In this document: positions 1 through 13,270 of the stretch, piece after piece
How positions within the stretch are numbered: position 1 is the first letter of the stretch
Layout: the number at the start of each line of letters is the position of its first letter
Assembly: GCA_964017195.1 (NCBI GenBank)
Contig: OZ024890.1
Span: 24,483,701-24,547,700 of the forward strand
Length of the DNA: 64,000 nucleotides
From: Siderastrea radians
Lineage: Eukaryota; Cnidaria; Anthozoa; Scleractinia; Rhizangiidae
Reading direction: 5' to 3'
Notes under the pieces: generated by a model
What the model saw: the letters and a program-made list of their open reading frames with translations, nothing else
Databases searched by the model: none
Told to the model about the DNA's origin: nothing
Made by a program: the position numbers and the translations under genes

Positions 1-10
1 TGAATGGGAG

Positions 11-90
11 GGAAAGTCCTAGATAACAACTACTGTAGCCGCTAAGTACCTCATGTAACATAACTCAAAGTATAACCCAAATATTCAAAC
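11..90. repeat. Left terminal inverted repeat of the MULE-like element
   Basis: It pairs with about 13190-13270. The outer 30 bases are about 90% identical after reverse complementing. The inner part is only roughly 70% alike but keeps a shared ATAACC block. Confidence 0.72.
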
Positions 91-119
91 AGCGCTATAA
101 AACCTTAAAAGTAGACCCT

Positions 120-3100
120 ATACAATCATATAAATACAGCCCTGTAAACCCCTATAAACCCCTGTAAACCCCTTAAAAACAATGTAGACCCCATACAACC
201 CTGTTAACCCTATACAACCATGTAAACCCTATACAACCATGTAAACCCTATACAACCATGTAAACCCCTATATAACCCTATTAAACGCTATACAGCCCTG
301 TCAACTTATGCCATCATGAAGACCTCCTATACAAACCTGTTAACCCCTAACAACCCTCTTAGCCCCTATACTACCCTATAAAACCCTATAAAACCATGTA
401 GACCCCTGGGATACAACCCTGTAAACCCTGCACAACCATGTACACCCCTATACAACCATGTAAACCAGAATAGAACCATGTAGACCCCTATACAGCCATG
501 TAGACCCCTTTGGAGCCCTCTCAAGTCCTATACAACCATGTAGAACCCTATACAGCCCGGCAAACCCTATTCAACTCTGTACACCCCTATACAACAATGT
601 ATAAGAGGTCTACAACCCTGTAAACCCCTCTACAACCCTGTACACCCCTCTACAACCTTGTACACCCTATACAGCCCTGTACACCCCTATACAACTCTGT
701 ACACCCCTATACAACCCTGTTCACTCCTATACAACTCTGTACACCCCTATACAAATCTGTAGACCCCTCTACAACCTTGTACACCCCTATAGAACTCTGT
801 ACACCCCTATGAAACTCTGTACACCCCTATATAACCCTGTAAACCCCTATACAACCCTGTACACCCCTATACCACTCTGTACACCCTATACAACCCTGTA
901 CACCCGTATACAACAATGTACACCCCTATACAACCCTGTAAACCCCTATACAACCCTGTAAACCCCTATACAACTCTGTAAACCACTATACAACCCTGTA
1001 CACCCCTATATAACAATGTAAACCCCAATACAACCCTGTACACCCCTAAACAACTCTCTACACCCCTATACAACCATGTAAACCCCTATACAACTCTAAA
1101 CATCCCAATACAACCCTGTACACACTATACAACTCTGTACACCCGTATACAACCCTGTACACCCCTATACAACCCTGTAAACCCCTATACAACCCTGTAA
1201 ACCCCTATACAACTCTGTACACCCTATACAACACTGTACACCCCTATACAACTCTGTACACCCCTATGCAACCCTGTAAATCCCTATACAACTCTGTACA
1301 CCCCTATACAACTCTGTACACTCCTATAGAACTCTGTACACCCTATACAACTTGTACAACCATATACAACCCTGTAAACCCTATACAACCCTGTACACCC
1401 CCAAATAACCCTGTAAACCCCTACACAACCCTGTACACCCCTATACAACTCTGTACACCCCTAAAAGACTCTGTACACCCCTGTACAACTCTGTACACCC
1501 AATACAACCCTGTACACCCCTATACAACTCTGTACACCCCTATACAACACTGTACACCCGTATACCACAATGTACACCCCTATACAACCCTGAAAACCCC
1601 TATACAACCCTGTAAACCCTATACAACTCTCTAAAATCCTATACAACCCTATACACCCCTATACAGCTCTGTACATTCCTATACAACCCTGTACACCCTT
1701 ATACAAATCTGTAAACCAATATACAAACCCATAGACCCCTATACAACTCTGTACACCAATCTACAACCCTAATCACCCCTATACAACTCTGTAAGCCCCT
1801 ATACAACCCTGTTCACCCCTATACAACTCTGTACACCCCTATACAACTCTGTACACCCCTATACAACTCTGTACACCCGTATACAACCCTGTACACCCGT
1901 ATACAACCCTGTACACCCCTATACAACCCTGTACACCCCTATACAACCTTGTAAACCCCTATACAACTCTGTACACCCCTATACAAACCTGTACACCCCT
2001 CTACAACTCTGTACACCCCTATGCAACCCTGTAAACCCCTATACAACTCTGTACACCCCTATACAACTCTGTACACCCCTATACAACTCTGTACACCCTA
2101 TACAACTTGTACAACCCTAAACAACCCTGTTAACCCTATACAACCCTGTACACCCCTATATAACCCTGTAAACCCCTATACAACCCTGTACACCCCTATA
2201 CAACTCTGTACACCCCTAAAAGACTTTGTACACCCCTATACAACTCTGTACACCCCAATACAACCCTGTACACCCCTATACAACTCTGTAAGCCCCTATA
2301 CAACCCTGTACACCCCTATATAACCCTGTAAACCCCTATACAACCCTGTACACCCCTATACAACTCTGTACACCCCAATACACCCTGTACACCCCTATAC
2401 AACTCTGTACACCCCTATACAACCCTGTACACCCGTATACAACAATGTACACCCCTATACAACCCTGTAAACCCCTATGCAACCCTGTAAACCCTATACA
2501 ACTCTCTAAAATCCTATACAACCCTATACACCCCTATAGCAGCTCTGTACATTCCTATACAACGCTGTACACCTCTATACAAATCTGTAAACCAATATAC
2601 AACCCTATACACCCCTATACAACTCTGTACACCCCTCTACAACCCTAATCACCCCTATACAACTCTGTAAACCCCTATACAACCCTGTTCACCCCTATAC
2701 AACTCTGTACACCCCTATACAACTATGTACACCCCTATACAACTCTGTACACCTGTATACAACCCTGTACACCGTATACAACCCTGTACACCCCTATACA
2801 ACCCTGTAAACCCCTATACAACTCTGTACACCCCTATACAACCCTGTACACCCCTATACAACTCTGTACACCCCATGCAACCCTGTAAACCCCTACACAA
2901 CTCTGTACACCCCTATACAACTCTGTACACCCCTATACAACTCTGTACACCCTATACAACTTGTACAACCCTATACAACCCTGTAGACCCTATACAACCC
3001 TGTACACCCCTATATAACCCTGTAAACCCCTATACAACCCTGTACACCCCTATACAACTCTGTACACCCCTAAAAGACTCTGTACACCCCTATACAACTC

Positions 3101-6100
3101 TGTACACCCCAATACAACCCTGTACACCCCTATACAACTCTGTACACCCCTATACAACCCTGTACACCCGTATACAACAATGTACACCCCTATACAACCC
3201 TGTAAACCCCTATACAACCCTGCAAACCCTATAAAACTCTCTAAAATCCTATACAACCCTACACACCCCTATACAGCTCTGTACATTCCTCTACAACCCT
3301 GTACACCCTATACAAATCTGTAAACCAATATACAACCCTATACACCCCTATACAACTCTTTACACCCCTCTACAACCCTAATCACCCCTATACAACTCTG
3401 TAAACCCCTATACAACCCTGTTCTCCCCTATACAACTCTGTACACCCCTATACAACTTTGTACACCCCTATACAACTCTGTAAACCCCTGTACAAATCTG
3501 TAAACCACTATACAACTCTGTACACCCCTCTACAACCCTGTACACCCCTATACAACTCTGTACACTCCTATACAACTCTGTAGACTCCTATAGAACTCTG
3601 TACACCCCTATACAGCTCTTCTCACCCCTATACAACTCTGTAACCCTTATACAACCCTGTACACCCCTATACAACCCTGTACACCCCTATACAACTCTGT
3701 ACACCCCTAAAAGACTCTGTACACCACTATACAACTCTGTACACCCCAATACAACCCTGTACACTCCTATACAACTCTGTACACCTCTATACAACCCCAT
3801 ACACCCGTATACAACAATGTACACTCCTATACAACCCTTTAAACCCCTATACAACCCTGTAAACCCTATACAACTCTCTAAAATCCTATACAACCCTATA
3901 CACCCCTATACAGCTCTGTACATTCCTCTACAACCCTGTACACCCCTATACAAATCTGTAAACCAATATACAACCCTATACACCCCTATACATCTCTGTA
4001 CACCCCTCTACAACCCTAAGCACCCCTATACAACTCTGTAAACCCCTATACAAATCTGTAAACCACTATACAACTCTGTACACCCCTCTACAACCCTATA
4101 CACCCCTATACAACTCTGTACACCCCTATACAACTCTGTAGACCCCTATAGAACTCTGTACACCCCTATACAGCTCTTTACACCCCTATACAACTCTGTA
4201 ACCCTTATACAACCCTGTACACCCCTATACAACCCTGTACACCCCTATACAACCCTATACAACCCTGTACACCCCTATACAACTCTGTAACCCTTATACA
4301 ACCCTGTACACCCCTATACAACCCTGTACACCCCTATACAACTCTGTACACCCCTAAAAGACTCTGTACACCACTATACAACTCTGTACACCCCAATACA
4401 ACCCTGTACACTCCTATACAACTCTGTACACCTCTATACAACCCCATACACCCGTATACAACAATGTACACTCCTATACAACCCTTTAAACCCCTATACA
4501 ACCCTGTAAACCCTATACAACTCTCTAAAATCCTATACAACCCTATACACCCCTATACAGCTCTGTACATTCCTCTACAACCCTGTACACCCCTATACAA
4601 ATCTGTAAACCAATATACAACCCTATACACCCCTATACATCTCTGTACACCCCTCTACAACCCTAAGCACCCCTATACAACTCTGTAAACCCCTATACAA
4701 ATCTGTAAACCACTATACAACTCTGTACACCCCTCTACAACCCTATACACCCCTATACAACTCTGTACACCCCTATACAACTCTGTACACCCCTATACAA
4801 CTCTGTACACCCCTATACAGCTCTTTACACCCCTATACAACTCTGTAACCCTTATACAACCCTGTACACCCCTATACAACCCTGTACACCCCTATACAAC
4901 CCTATACAACCCTGTACACCCCTATACAACTCTGTAACCCCTATACAACCCTGTACACCCCTATACAACTCTGTAAACCCCTATACAACCCTGTAAAGCC
5001 CTATACAACTCTGTAAACCCCTATACAACTCTGTACACCCCTTTACACCCCTCTACACCCCTATACAACTCTGTACACCCCTATACAACTCTGTAGACAC
5101 CTATACAACTCTGTACACCCCTATACAACTCTTTACACCCCTATACAACTCTGTAAACCCCTATACAACCCTGTACACCCCTATACAACTCTTTACACCC
5201 CTATACAAATCTGTAAACCCCTATACAACTCTGTACACCCCTATACAACTCTGCACACCCCTATACAACTCTGTAAACCCCTATACAACCCTGTTCACCC
5301 CTATACAACTCTTTACACCCTATACAAATCTGTAAACCCATATACAACTCTGTACCCTCCTCTACAACCCTGTACACCCCTATACAACTCTGTACACCCC
5401 TATGCAACTCTTTACACCCCTATACAACTCTGTAAACCCCTATACAACCCTGTACACCCCTATACAACCCTGTACACCCCTATACAACTCTGTACACCCC
5501 CATACAACTCTGTAAACCCTATACAACTCTGTAAACCCCTATACAACCCTGGACACCCCTATACAAATCTGTAAACCCCTATACAACTCTTTACACCCCT
5601 ATACCACCCTGTAAACCCCTATACAACTCTGTACACCCCTATACCACCCTGTAAACCCCTTTACAACTCTGTAAACCCCTATACAACCCAGTAAACCCCT
5701 ATACAATCATGTAGACCCCTATACTGCCGTGTTGACCCCTATACAACCATGTGGACCCCTATACGACCCTGTTAACCCCTATACAACCATGTAGACCCCT
5801 ATATAACCATTTTGACCCCTATCAACCATGTAGACCCTATACAACCCTGTAAACCCATATACAACCATGTAAACCTCTATACAACCCTGTACACCCCTAT
5901 ACAGCACTATACACCCCTATACAGCACTATTCACCCCCTATACAGCACTATACATCCTTATAAGGCTCTATACAGCCCTTACAGCAGTATACACCCTATA
6001 CAGCTCCATACACCCCTATACAGCACTGTACACCCCCTGAGCAGCAGTATACATCCATACACAGCACTTTACACCCTTATACAGCCTTATATCCCCTATA

Positions 6101-6885
6101 CAACACTATAAACCCCTATACAGCACATACACCCCTGTACACACTATACACCCCTATACAGCACTATACATCCCTATACAGCAGTATACAGCCCTATACA
6201 GCTCTATGCGCCCTTATACAGCACTATACATCCCCTGAGCAGCAGTATACAACCCTACACAGCACTATACACCCCTATACAGCAATATACACCCCTATAC
6301 AGCATTATACACCCTTATACAGCTGTATACACCCTTTTACAGCGATATACACCCCTATATAGCATTATACACCCCTATTCTGCACTATACACCCCCTGAG
6401 CAGCCGTATACACCTCTATACAGCACTATACACCCTTTTACAGCACTATACACCCCCTGAGCAGCAGTATATACCCCTTTACAGCACTATACACCCCTAT
6501 ACAGCACTATACACCCTTATACAGCACTATACACCCCCTGAGCAGTAATAGACACCCCTATACAGCACTATACACCCCTATTCTGCACTATACACCCCCG
6601 AGCAGCAGTATACACCCCTATACAGCACTATACACCCCTATTCCGCACTATACACCCCCTGAGCAGCAGTATATACCCCTATACAGCACTATACACCTCT
6701 ATGTAGCACTATACAGACCTATACAGCACTCTACACCCCTTTTGCAGCCGTATACACCCCTATACAACACTAACCAACTCTATACACCCATATGCAGCAC
6801 TATACATCTCCTATCACAGGCAACACTACACACCCTTATACAGCCTTATACACCCCCATACAGCACTATACACCCCTATACAGCA
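120..6885 (+). repeat. Left satellite arm, 20-bp tandem repeat
   Basis: The unit is 20 bp, with consensus near TACACCCCTATACAACCCTG on the plus strand. Roughly 330 units are present. The first 600 bases and 5700-5880 are irregular. From about 600 to 5700 the units carry a CAACTCTG/CAACCCTG half. From about 5880 to 6885 they switch to a CAGCACTATA half, with occasional GAGCAGCAGTATA variants. Strong strand asymmetry (C-rich, very few G) produces many chance open frames that should not be called genes. The array forms the left inner arm of the transposon and is inverted relative to 9580-12715. Confidence 0.95.
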
Positions 6886-7431
6886 ATGTATTTTGTTGAT
6901 ATTGAAGAATACAAATAGAAAGGTGCATTGCTTTTTACTTTTATTTAGTAGAAAATTGTGTTCTACTGGAAATCTTCCAATCTGATTATTAGCCCTCAAA
7001 GCTTTTCTTCTCTGTGAAATAACTTTTTGTTTAAATTAGAGAATAAATTTTGTGCGACAACTATTAACTCTGTTGTTAAAATAGAAAATTCTCTGACATG
7101 CATTGCACTTTATTTTTTTCATTGGTGGTTTTGGAAACCCTTTAAGTTTCAGCTAAAACAATAATACTACTCACCCTCAATTTCTATGAGCGATAGTCAA
7201 ATCGGCTGCATCACGTTGACTAAACCCTCATAGAAAACAGTTTGTTTTGCAAAAACATGGCTACCAGAAACTGCGGTACCCCAAAGAATTTCCGTCCATT
7301 TATAAATTTACGATGCACTTGAGAAGATTATGTTACATTGGAAAATTTGCACCTTTTCATTTGTTCAAGCTAATATCGACACTGATTGCCCTAGTACAGT
7401 AAAACAACTTTCCCTTTTTGTTTCTCTTTAG
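6886..7431. other. AT-rich unique spacer before the SWIM exon
   Basis: This is non-repetitive, AT-rich sequence that ends in a pyrimidine-rich splice acceptor (TTTCTCTTTAG at 7421-7431). I looked for the DDE part of a MULE transposase in all frames and did not see it. It is probably the rest of an intron truncated by the left arm. Confidence 0.5.
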
Positions 7432-8682
7432 AGATGGGTGTGGCTCTACAGAAAAGATCGCATAAATGTGAAGGTGAATACCAACAATGGCATAGAGCGT
7501 CAAAACAAATCTTTCAAGTACGAATTCCTTGAGGGGAACAGAGACATGAAGTTAAGCGGTCTTCTTGCCATTCTTGTGACACAGTTCCTTCCACAGTCCT
7601 TTAAAAAGTAGGTTAATGACCAAGATAACAAATGCCATATTATATTTACCCTAAAAGTAGATATGCTATTTGAAAATAGCATATAAAGCCTCCTACTACT
7701 ATGAATAAACGTAGTTGTATAAAGGTAACCCATTAAGAAGTCGTCATGAACGATATGGTTGTGAAAAAAGCTCATCCCTTCAAGGATGATGATGATGATG
7801 ATAATGATGATGATGATGTCAACAGGTGTTATGACATTAGTTAACAATCAGTTTATTAGTTTTTGCTGACAATGTTCTTTAAAATCCCATAGGTATGAGG
7901 AACTGAACATTACATCTTCGAGTTCATATCGCCTATACAACACAAATGTGCCTGTGTGGTTAAGAGACAGACCGCGAGAGTTTGTTGCACATTGTATGGG
8001 TAGACTTTCCAGTGCTATGGAAACACCTGTTGAAGATATACAGGTGGTAGGCGGTGGCAAGTTTAAAGTTAAAAGCCAGACCGATCCGAAGGAGTATACC
8101 CTCAGCTTCTCAAATGAAGTTTTTCCATCTTGTGAATGCGAGGACTGGAAGAAAAATCATTGGCCCTGCAAACACTTTATGGCAGTCTTCACAAATTTTG
8201 AAGAATGGGGGTGGTACTCGTTGCCAGCTGTATCCCTCGATCCAAGCATCGTTGAACCAGGGCAAGTTCAAGAAGGTTACACGTTTGCAGAATTTGAAGA
8301 GTCGGCTTCGTTAAACGTTAGTTTCAACCAAAATATGGAAGATGAAACCTTAGAAGAGGAGCAACTTTCTCTGAGCAAAAATTTTAAAGAGTCGGCGATG
8401 ACGTGTCGAGAATATTTGACCCAAATTAAAGACTTGACCTATCTGTGTGAAAATCATCAAATACTTGAAGAAACAGGTCAACTACTTAATAACATTCTTA
8501 TTGATTTCCGGAAAAAACTTGAGACTGAGGATGGGCTTCTACTGGGAAAAAGAGTAGCTAAACGAGGACAAAGCTTAACCCAACCATCCACTCCAACAAC
8601 CAGATGCTATTCCGAGATTCCCTGCAGAAACAAACGCAAACGAAAAACAAACCCAAACGGTAAATCTCAGAAAAAGGCATAA
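7432..8682 (+). pseudogene. MULE-type transposase, C-terminal part with SWIM zinc finger
   Basis: Two exons fit without a frame problem: 7432-7607, then 7893-8682 ending in TAA. The donor GTAGGT is at 7608 and the acceptor CCCATAG ends at 7892; the split codon is phase 2. Exon 1 encodes the NTNNGIERQNKSFKYEFL block typical of the region after the catalytic core in animal MULE-like transposases. Exon 2 has a SWIM finger (CxCx10CxH, CECEDWKKNHWPCKH) encoded near 8131-8175, followed by an acidic and then a Lys/Arg-rich tail that looks like a nuclear signal. No start codon or DDE core was found upstream, so this is a 5'-truncated transposase. Family knowledge: SWIM fingers in MULEs bind DNA or partner proteins. 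A domesticated SWIM-only protein is an alternative, but its position between inverted satellite arms argues for transposon cargo. Confidence 0.72.
7786..7820. repeat. (GAT)n microsatellite in the transposase intron
   Basis: About ten ATG/GAT triplets with one interruption lie inside the intron 7608-7892. Confidence 0.85.
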
Positions 8683-9579
8683 AAGAAAGACAAAGCGTAA
8701 CAGAAGCTTGGTACTAACAAGAACTTATTTACGAACGCGTTTCGAGCTATTTAGTTAGATATGCGCGGGTTAACTTTCGCACAATGAAATTGTGGACCAA
8801 GATTTAAACACATTATTATTCTTTTGAGCTCACGATCGCCACTTTGAACGCTACTTAGACCTGGCGATCCGCGATTCTCCTCTTTAAACTTGGAATTGCC
8901 ATTTTGAGCTGGTGATTGCCATTTTGAACTGGCAATTTGCTACTTTGGACTGGCGATCGCTTCTTGGAACTGGCGAAAATGGTCTGAGGCGTGAGCAGGC
9001 CTTGAGATCACAGTTTTTTTTACAACAGACCTGAGTTGCAGTGCCGTAGTAGGGTTAAAGTTATTGGGGTGGGGGGCACATGACGAGCGCCGCAGGCACG
9101 AGCTTCTACGGGGGTCCAGGGGAATGCTCCCCCGAGATATTTTCAAATATGAGGTCTCTGGAATAGCATTTCTCTCCTTCTGAGAGCAGTTTCCACCAAG
9201 CAATTTTTCTAACTGACTTTAATCATTGGAATACGTTACAGAAATAGCAATAGGAAAGCAAAATTAGGCTAACCAGAGCGCTAATCAGGCTAAACAAATC
9301 CAACGATATGGTAACATTGTTACTGTTCTACTTTTGAATATTAAAGCGGCACAGGCATATTATCACAGGGGAACGATTGACGTTGAAAGCGAATGTCACC
9401 GAAATTTTATGGTGAGCGTTTAACTTCAATAAAGGTTTGCTAAAGGTCAGAATATTGGTGATGTCACTTTTTTTGGCACTATTTCAAGTTAATTGATGTA
9501 TAGATATCTTGTTTTTTTAAATTTCAGAATACAAATTGTACATCGGGAAATAATAAAGGTTGACTTTTACATTGAGTAT
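8683..9579. other. Non-coding 3' flank of the SWIM gene with short repeats
   Basis: Around 8825-8990 there are about six degenerate copies of a 20-25-bp unit related to TTTGAACTGGCGATTGCCA. At 9080-9140 there is a GC-rich block (GGGGTCCAGGGGAATGCTCCCC) resembling the tail of other repeats, followed by AT-rich DNA up to the right arm. No convincing coding frame was seen. Confidence 0.45.
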
Positions 9580-12500
9580 CTATAGTGTGTATAAGGCTGT
9601 ATAGGGGTGTACAGTGCTGTTTAGGGGTGTATAGTGCTGTATAGGGGTGTATAGATAGTGCTGTATAGGGGTATATAGTGCTGTATAGGAGTGTATAGTG
9701 CTGTATAGGGATGTATAGTGCTGTATAGGGGAGTATGGTGCTGTATAGGGGTGTGCAGTGCTGTATAGGGGTGTGCAGGGTTCTATAGGGGTGTGCAGCG
9801 CAGTATAGGGGTGTACAGTGCTGTATACGGATGTATAGTGCTGTTTAGGGGTGTATAGTACTGTGTAGGGGTGTATAGTGCTGTATAGGGATGTATAGTG
9901 CTGTTTAGGGATGTATAGTGCTGTATAGGGTGTATAGTGCTGTATAGGGGTGTGCAGTGCTGTATAGGGGTGTGCAGTGCAGAATAGGGGTGTATAGTGC
10001 TGTATAGGGATGTATAGTGCTATATAGGAGTGTATGGTGCTGTATAGAGGTGTATAGTGCTGTATAGGGATGTAGAGTGCTGAATAGGGATGAATAGTGC
10101 TCTATAGGGGTGTATAGTGCTGTTTAAGGGTGTATAGTGCTGTATAGGGGTGTATAGTGCTGTATAGGGGTGTATAGTGCTGTATAGGGGTGTGCAGTGC
10201 TGTATAGGGGTGTGCAGTGCAGTATAGAGGTGTATAGTGCTGTATAGGGGTGTATAGTGCTGTATAGGGATGAATAGGGCTCTAAAGGGGTGTATGGTGC
10301 TGTTTAGGGGTGTATAGTGCTGTTTAGGGGTGTATAGTGCTGTATAGGGGGTATAGTGCTGTATAGGGGTGTGCAGTGCTGTATAGGGGTGTATAGTGCT
10401 GTATAGGGGTGTATAGTGCTGTATAGGGATGTATAGTGCTGTATAGGGATGAATAGTGCTCTATAGGGGTGTATGGTGCTGTTTAGGGGTGTATAGTGCT
10501 GTATAGGGGTGTATAGTGCTGTATAGGGGTGTGCAGTGCTGTATAGGGGTGTGCAGTGCAGTATAGGGGTGTATAGTGCGGTATAGGGGTGTATGGTGCT
10601 GTATAGGGGTGTATAGGGCTGTACAGGGTTGTATAGTACTGTATAGGGGTTTATAGTACTGTATTGGGGTGTACAGTGCTGTATAGGGATATATAGAGCT
10701 TTATAGGGGTGTACAGTGCTGTATAGGGGTGAATAATGCTATATAGGGGTGTACAGTGCAGTATAGGGGTGTGCAGTGCAGTATAGGATGTATAGTGCTG
10801 TATAGGTTATATACTGCTGTATAGGGGTTTGTAGTGCTGTATAGGAGTGTATAGTGCTGTATAGGGATGTACAGTGCTCTAAAGGGGTGTACAGGGTTGT
10901 ATAGAGGTTTACAGGGTTGTATAGGGGTCTACATGGTTGTATAGGGGTATACAGGGTTGTATAGGGGATTACAGGATTGTATAGGCGTCTACATGGTTGT
11001 ATAGGGGTTTACAGCGCTGTATAGGGGTTTACAGGGTTGTATAGGGTTTACAGCGCTGTATAGAGGTTTACAGGGTTGTATAGGGGTCTACATGGTTCTA
11101 TAGGGGTTTACAGGGTTGTATGGGGATCTACATGGTTGTATAGGGGTTTATAGGGTTGTATAGGGGTTTTACAGGACATGACAGGGCTGTATAGGGGTCT
11201 ACATGGTTGTATAGGGGTTTACAGGGTCGTATAGGGGTTTACAGGGTTGTTATAGGAGGTTTACAGGGTTGTATAGAGTTTTACAGCGCTGTATAGAGGG
11301 TTACAGGGTTGTATAGGGGTCTACATGGTTCTATAAGGGTTTACAGGGTAGTATGGGGGTGTACATGGTTGTATAGGGTTTATAGGGTTGTATAGGGTTT
11401 TACAGGACATGACAGGGCTGTATCGGAGTCTACGTGGTTGTATAGGGGTTTACAGGTTTGTATAGGGTTTACAGGGTTGTATAGGGGGTTTACAGGGTTG
11501 CATAGGGGTCTACTAAATGGATGTATAGGGTTTTACAGGGTTGTATGGGGGTCTACATGGTTGTATAGGGGTTTATAGGGTTGTATAGGGGTTTTACAGG
11601 ACATGACAGGGCTGAATAGGGGTCTACATGGTTGTAGAGGGGCTTACAGGGTTATATAGGGGATTACAGGGTTGTATAGGGGTCTACATGGTTTTATAGG
11701 GGTTTACAGCGCTGTATAGGGGTTTACAGGGTTGTATAGGAATTTACAGCGCTGTATAAAGGTTTACAGGGTTGTATAGGGGTTTACAGCGCTGTATAAA
11801 GGTTTACAGGGTTGTATATGGGTTTACAGTGCTGTATAGGCGTTTACAGGGTTGTATAGGGTTTACAGGGTGTATAGGGGGTCTACATGGTTCTATAGGG
11901 GTTTACATGGTTGTTTAGGGGTCTACATGGTTCTATAGGGGTTTGCAGGGCTATATAGGGGTCTACATGGTTGTATAGAGGTTAATAGGGTTGTATAGGG
12001 GTCTACATGGTTGTTTAGGGGTTTACAGCGTTGTATAGGGGACTACATGGTTCTATAGGGGTTTACATGGTTGTTTAGGGGTCTACATGGTTCTATAGGG
12101 GTTTGCAGGGCTATATAGGGGTCTACATGGTTGTATAGGGGTTAACAGGGTTGTTTAGGGGTCTACATGGTTGTATAGGGGTTTACAGGGTTGTATAGGG
12201 AGGGGTTTACCGGGTTGTATAGGGGTCTACATGGTTCTATAGGATTTGCAGGGCTATATAGGGTTTTACAGGGTTTATAGGGGTCGACATGGTTGTATAG
12301 GGGTGTACAGGGTGTATCCGTAGGGGTCTACTTGGTTGTATAGGGGTTTACAGCGCTGTATAGGGGTTTACAGGGTTGTATAGGAGTTTACAGGGCTATA
12401 TAGGGGTCTACATGGTTCTATAGGGGTTACCAGGATTGTATAGGGGTCTACATGGTTCTATAGGGGTTAACAGGGTTTTATAGGACTCTACTTGGTTGTA

Positions 12501-12715
12501 TAGGGGTTTACAGCACTGTATAGGGGTTTACAGGGTTTTATAGGGGTTTACAAGGCTATATAGGGGTCTATATGGTTCTATAGGGGTTACCAGGGTTGTA
12601 CAGAGGTCTACATGGTTCTATATTGGTTAACAGGGTTGTATAGGTGTCTACATGGTTGTATAGGGGTTTACAGCGCTGTATAGGGGTTTACAGGGTTGTA
12701 TAGGGCTTACAGGGC
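9580..12715 (-). repeat. Right satellite arm, inverted copy of the 20-bp repeat
   Basis: The plus strand reads GTATAGTGCTGTATAGGGGT and relatives, the reverse complement of the left arm unit. From 9580 to about 10880 the units are the inverted AGCACTATA variant. From about 10880 to 12715 they are the inverted CAACCCTG variant (GGTTGTATAGGGGTTTACAG). The order is the mirror image of the left arm. A remnant of a few units reappears at 13030-13160 after about 310 bases of unrelated AT-rich DNA. Confidence 0.95.
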
Positions 12716-13029
12716 CAATGCCATGCACAATTTTTAAGAAAAACCTTACAAGATTCTTGATGGATAAACATTTTCAGACGATAAATAAATATTATTTTAG
12801 ATGTACGACGCATTGTTAATAGATAATTATTTGTAATTAGTTTTTTTTTTAGGACAGTAGTTAGTTTTAGTAGTTTTAAGCATTGTATATTTTATATTTT
12901 AGATCTGTGACATTTGTATTTCTTATTTTAGATTTTAATACTTTTTATTTTATGGAGGACCTCCCTGAAAACCACGTACTTACGTGACGGGCGCTTCCTC
13001 GTTAAAGATTGTTTTTATTTTTTTATTTA
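12716..13029. other. AT-rich insertion splitting the right arm
   Basis: This is T-rich sequence with no coding frame, and satellite units resume after it. The internal TTTTTATTTTTTTATTTATTA tail at about 13010-13032 suggests a small retroelement insertion, but I do not recognise it. Confidence 0.35.
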
Positions 13030-13189
13030 TTAGGGCTATATAGGGGTCTACATGGTTCTATAGTGGTCTACATGGTTGTATACGGGTGTACAGGTTTGTG
13101 TAGGGGTTAACTGGGTTGTAATAGTGAATTATAGGGCTGTATACTGATGTATAGGGAATTAAAGTCCTTTATATTGTAATCAATTGTAA

Positions 13190-13270
13190 GTATAATTTTT
13201 GGTTATACCTTGTGTAGCGTTATATAACGTACGAATGTTTGGCTACGGTAGTTGTTATCTAGAATTTTCC
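13190..13270. repeat. Right terminal inverted repeat of the MULE-like element
   Basis: Its reverse complement starts GGAAAATTCTAGATAACAAC and matches the left terminus at 11. It is followed immediately by AAATGGGAG, the candidate target duplication. Confidence 0.72.

Larger units (their letters stand above)
11..13270. mobile_element. Giant MULE-like inverted-repeat transposon with satellite arms
   Basis: Seen: the first 30 bases from 11 (GGAAAGTCCTAGATAACAAC onwards) match the reverse complement of the last 30 bases ending at 13270 at about 27 positions, and weaker similarity continues to about 80 bases. AATGGGAG lies immediately outside both ends (3-10 and 13272-13279). At nine bases the flanks are GAATGGGAG and AAATGGGAG. 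Inside are two tandem-repeat arms in opposite orientation, and a SWIM-domain gene between them. Known: Mutator-like elements usually make 9-bp target duplications, can have long inverted repeats, and their transposases often carry a SWIM zinc finger. Inferred: this is one element of about 13.26 kb. The gene lacks the catalytic half, so the copy is probably non-autonomous. Only 10 bases of left flank are visible, so the target duplication is supported but not proven. Confidence 0.72.

Noticed and set aside
1266..4700. Many open frames of 60-170 codons with PYTTLYTPIQ-like repeats
   Set aside because: They come from a 20-bp satellite read in three frames (60 bases = 20 codons), occur on both strands, and have no start context or conservation beyond the repeat.
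7500..8060. Minus-strand open frames opposite the SWIM exons
   Set aside because: They are shadows of the plus-strand exons and the GAT repeat, with no recognisable motif.
120..12715. Telomere or CRISPR array
   Set aside because: The unit is not TTAGGG. There are no unique spacers between repeats and the sequence is eukaryotic, so it is satellite DNA.
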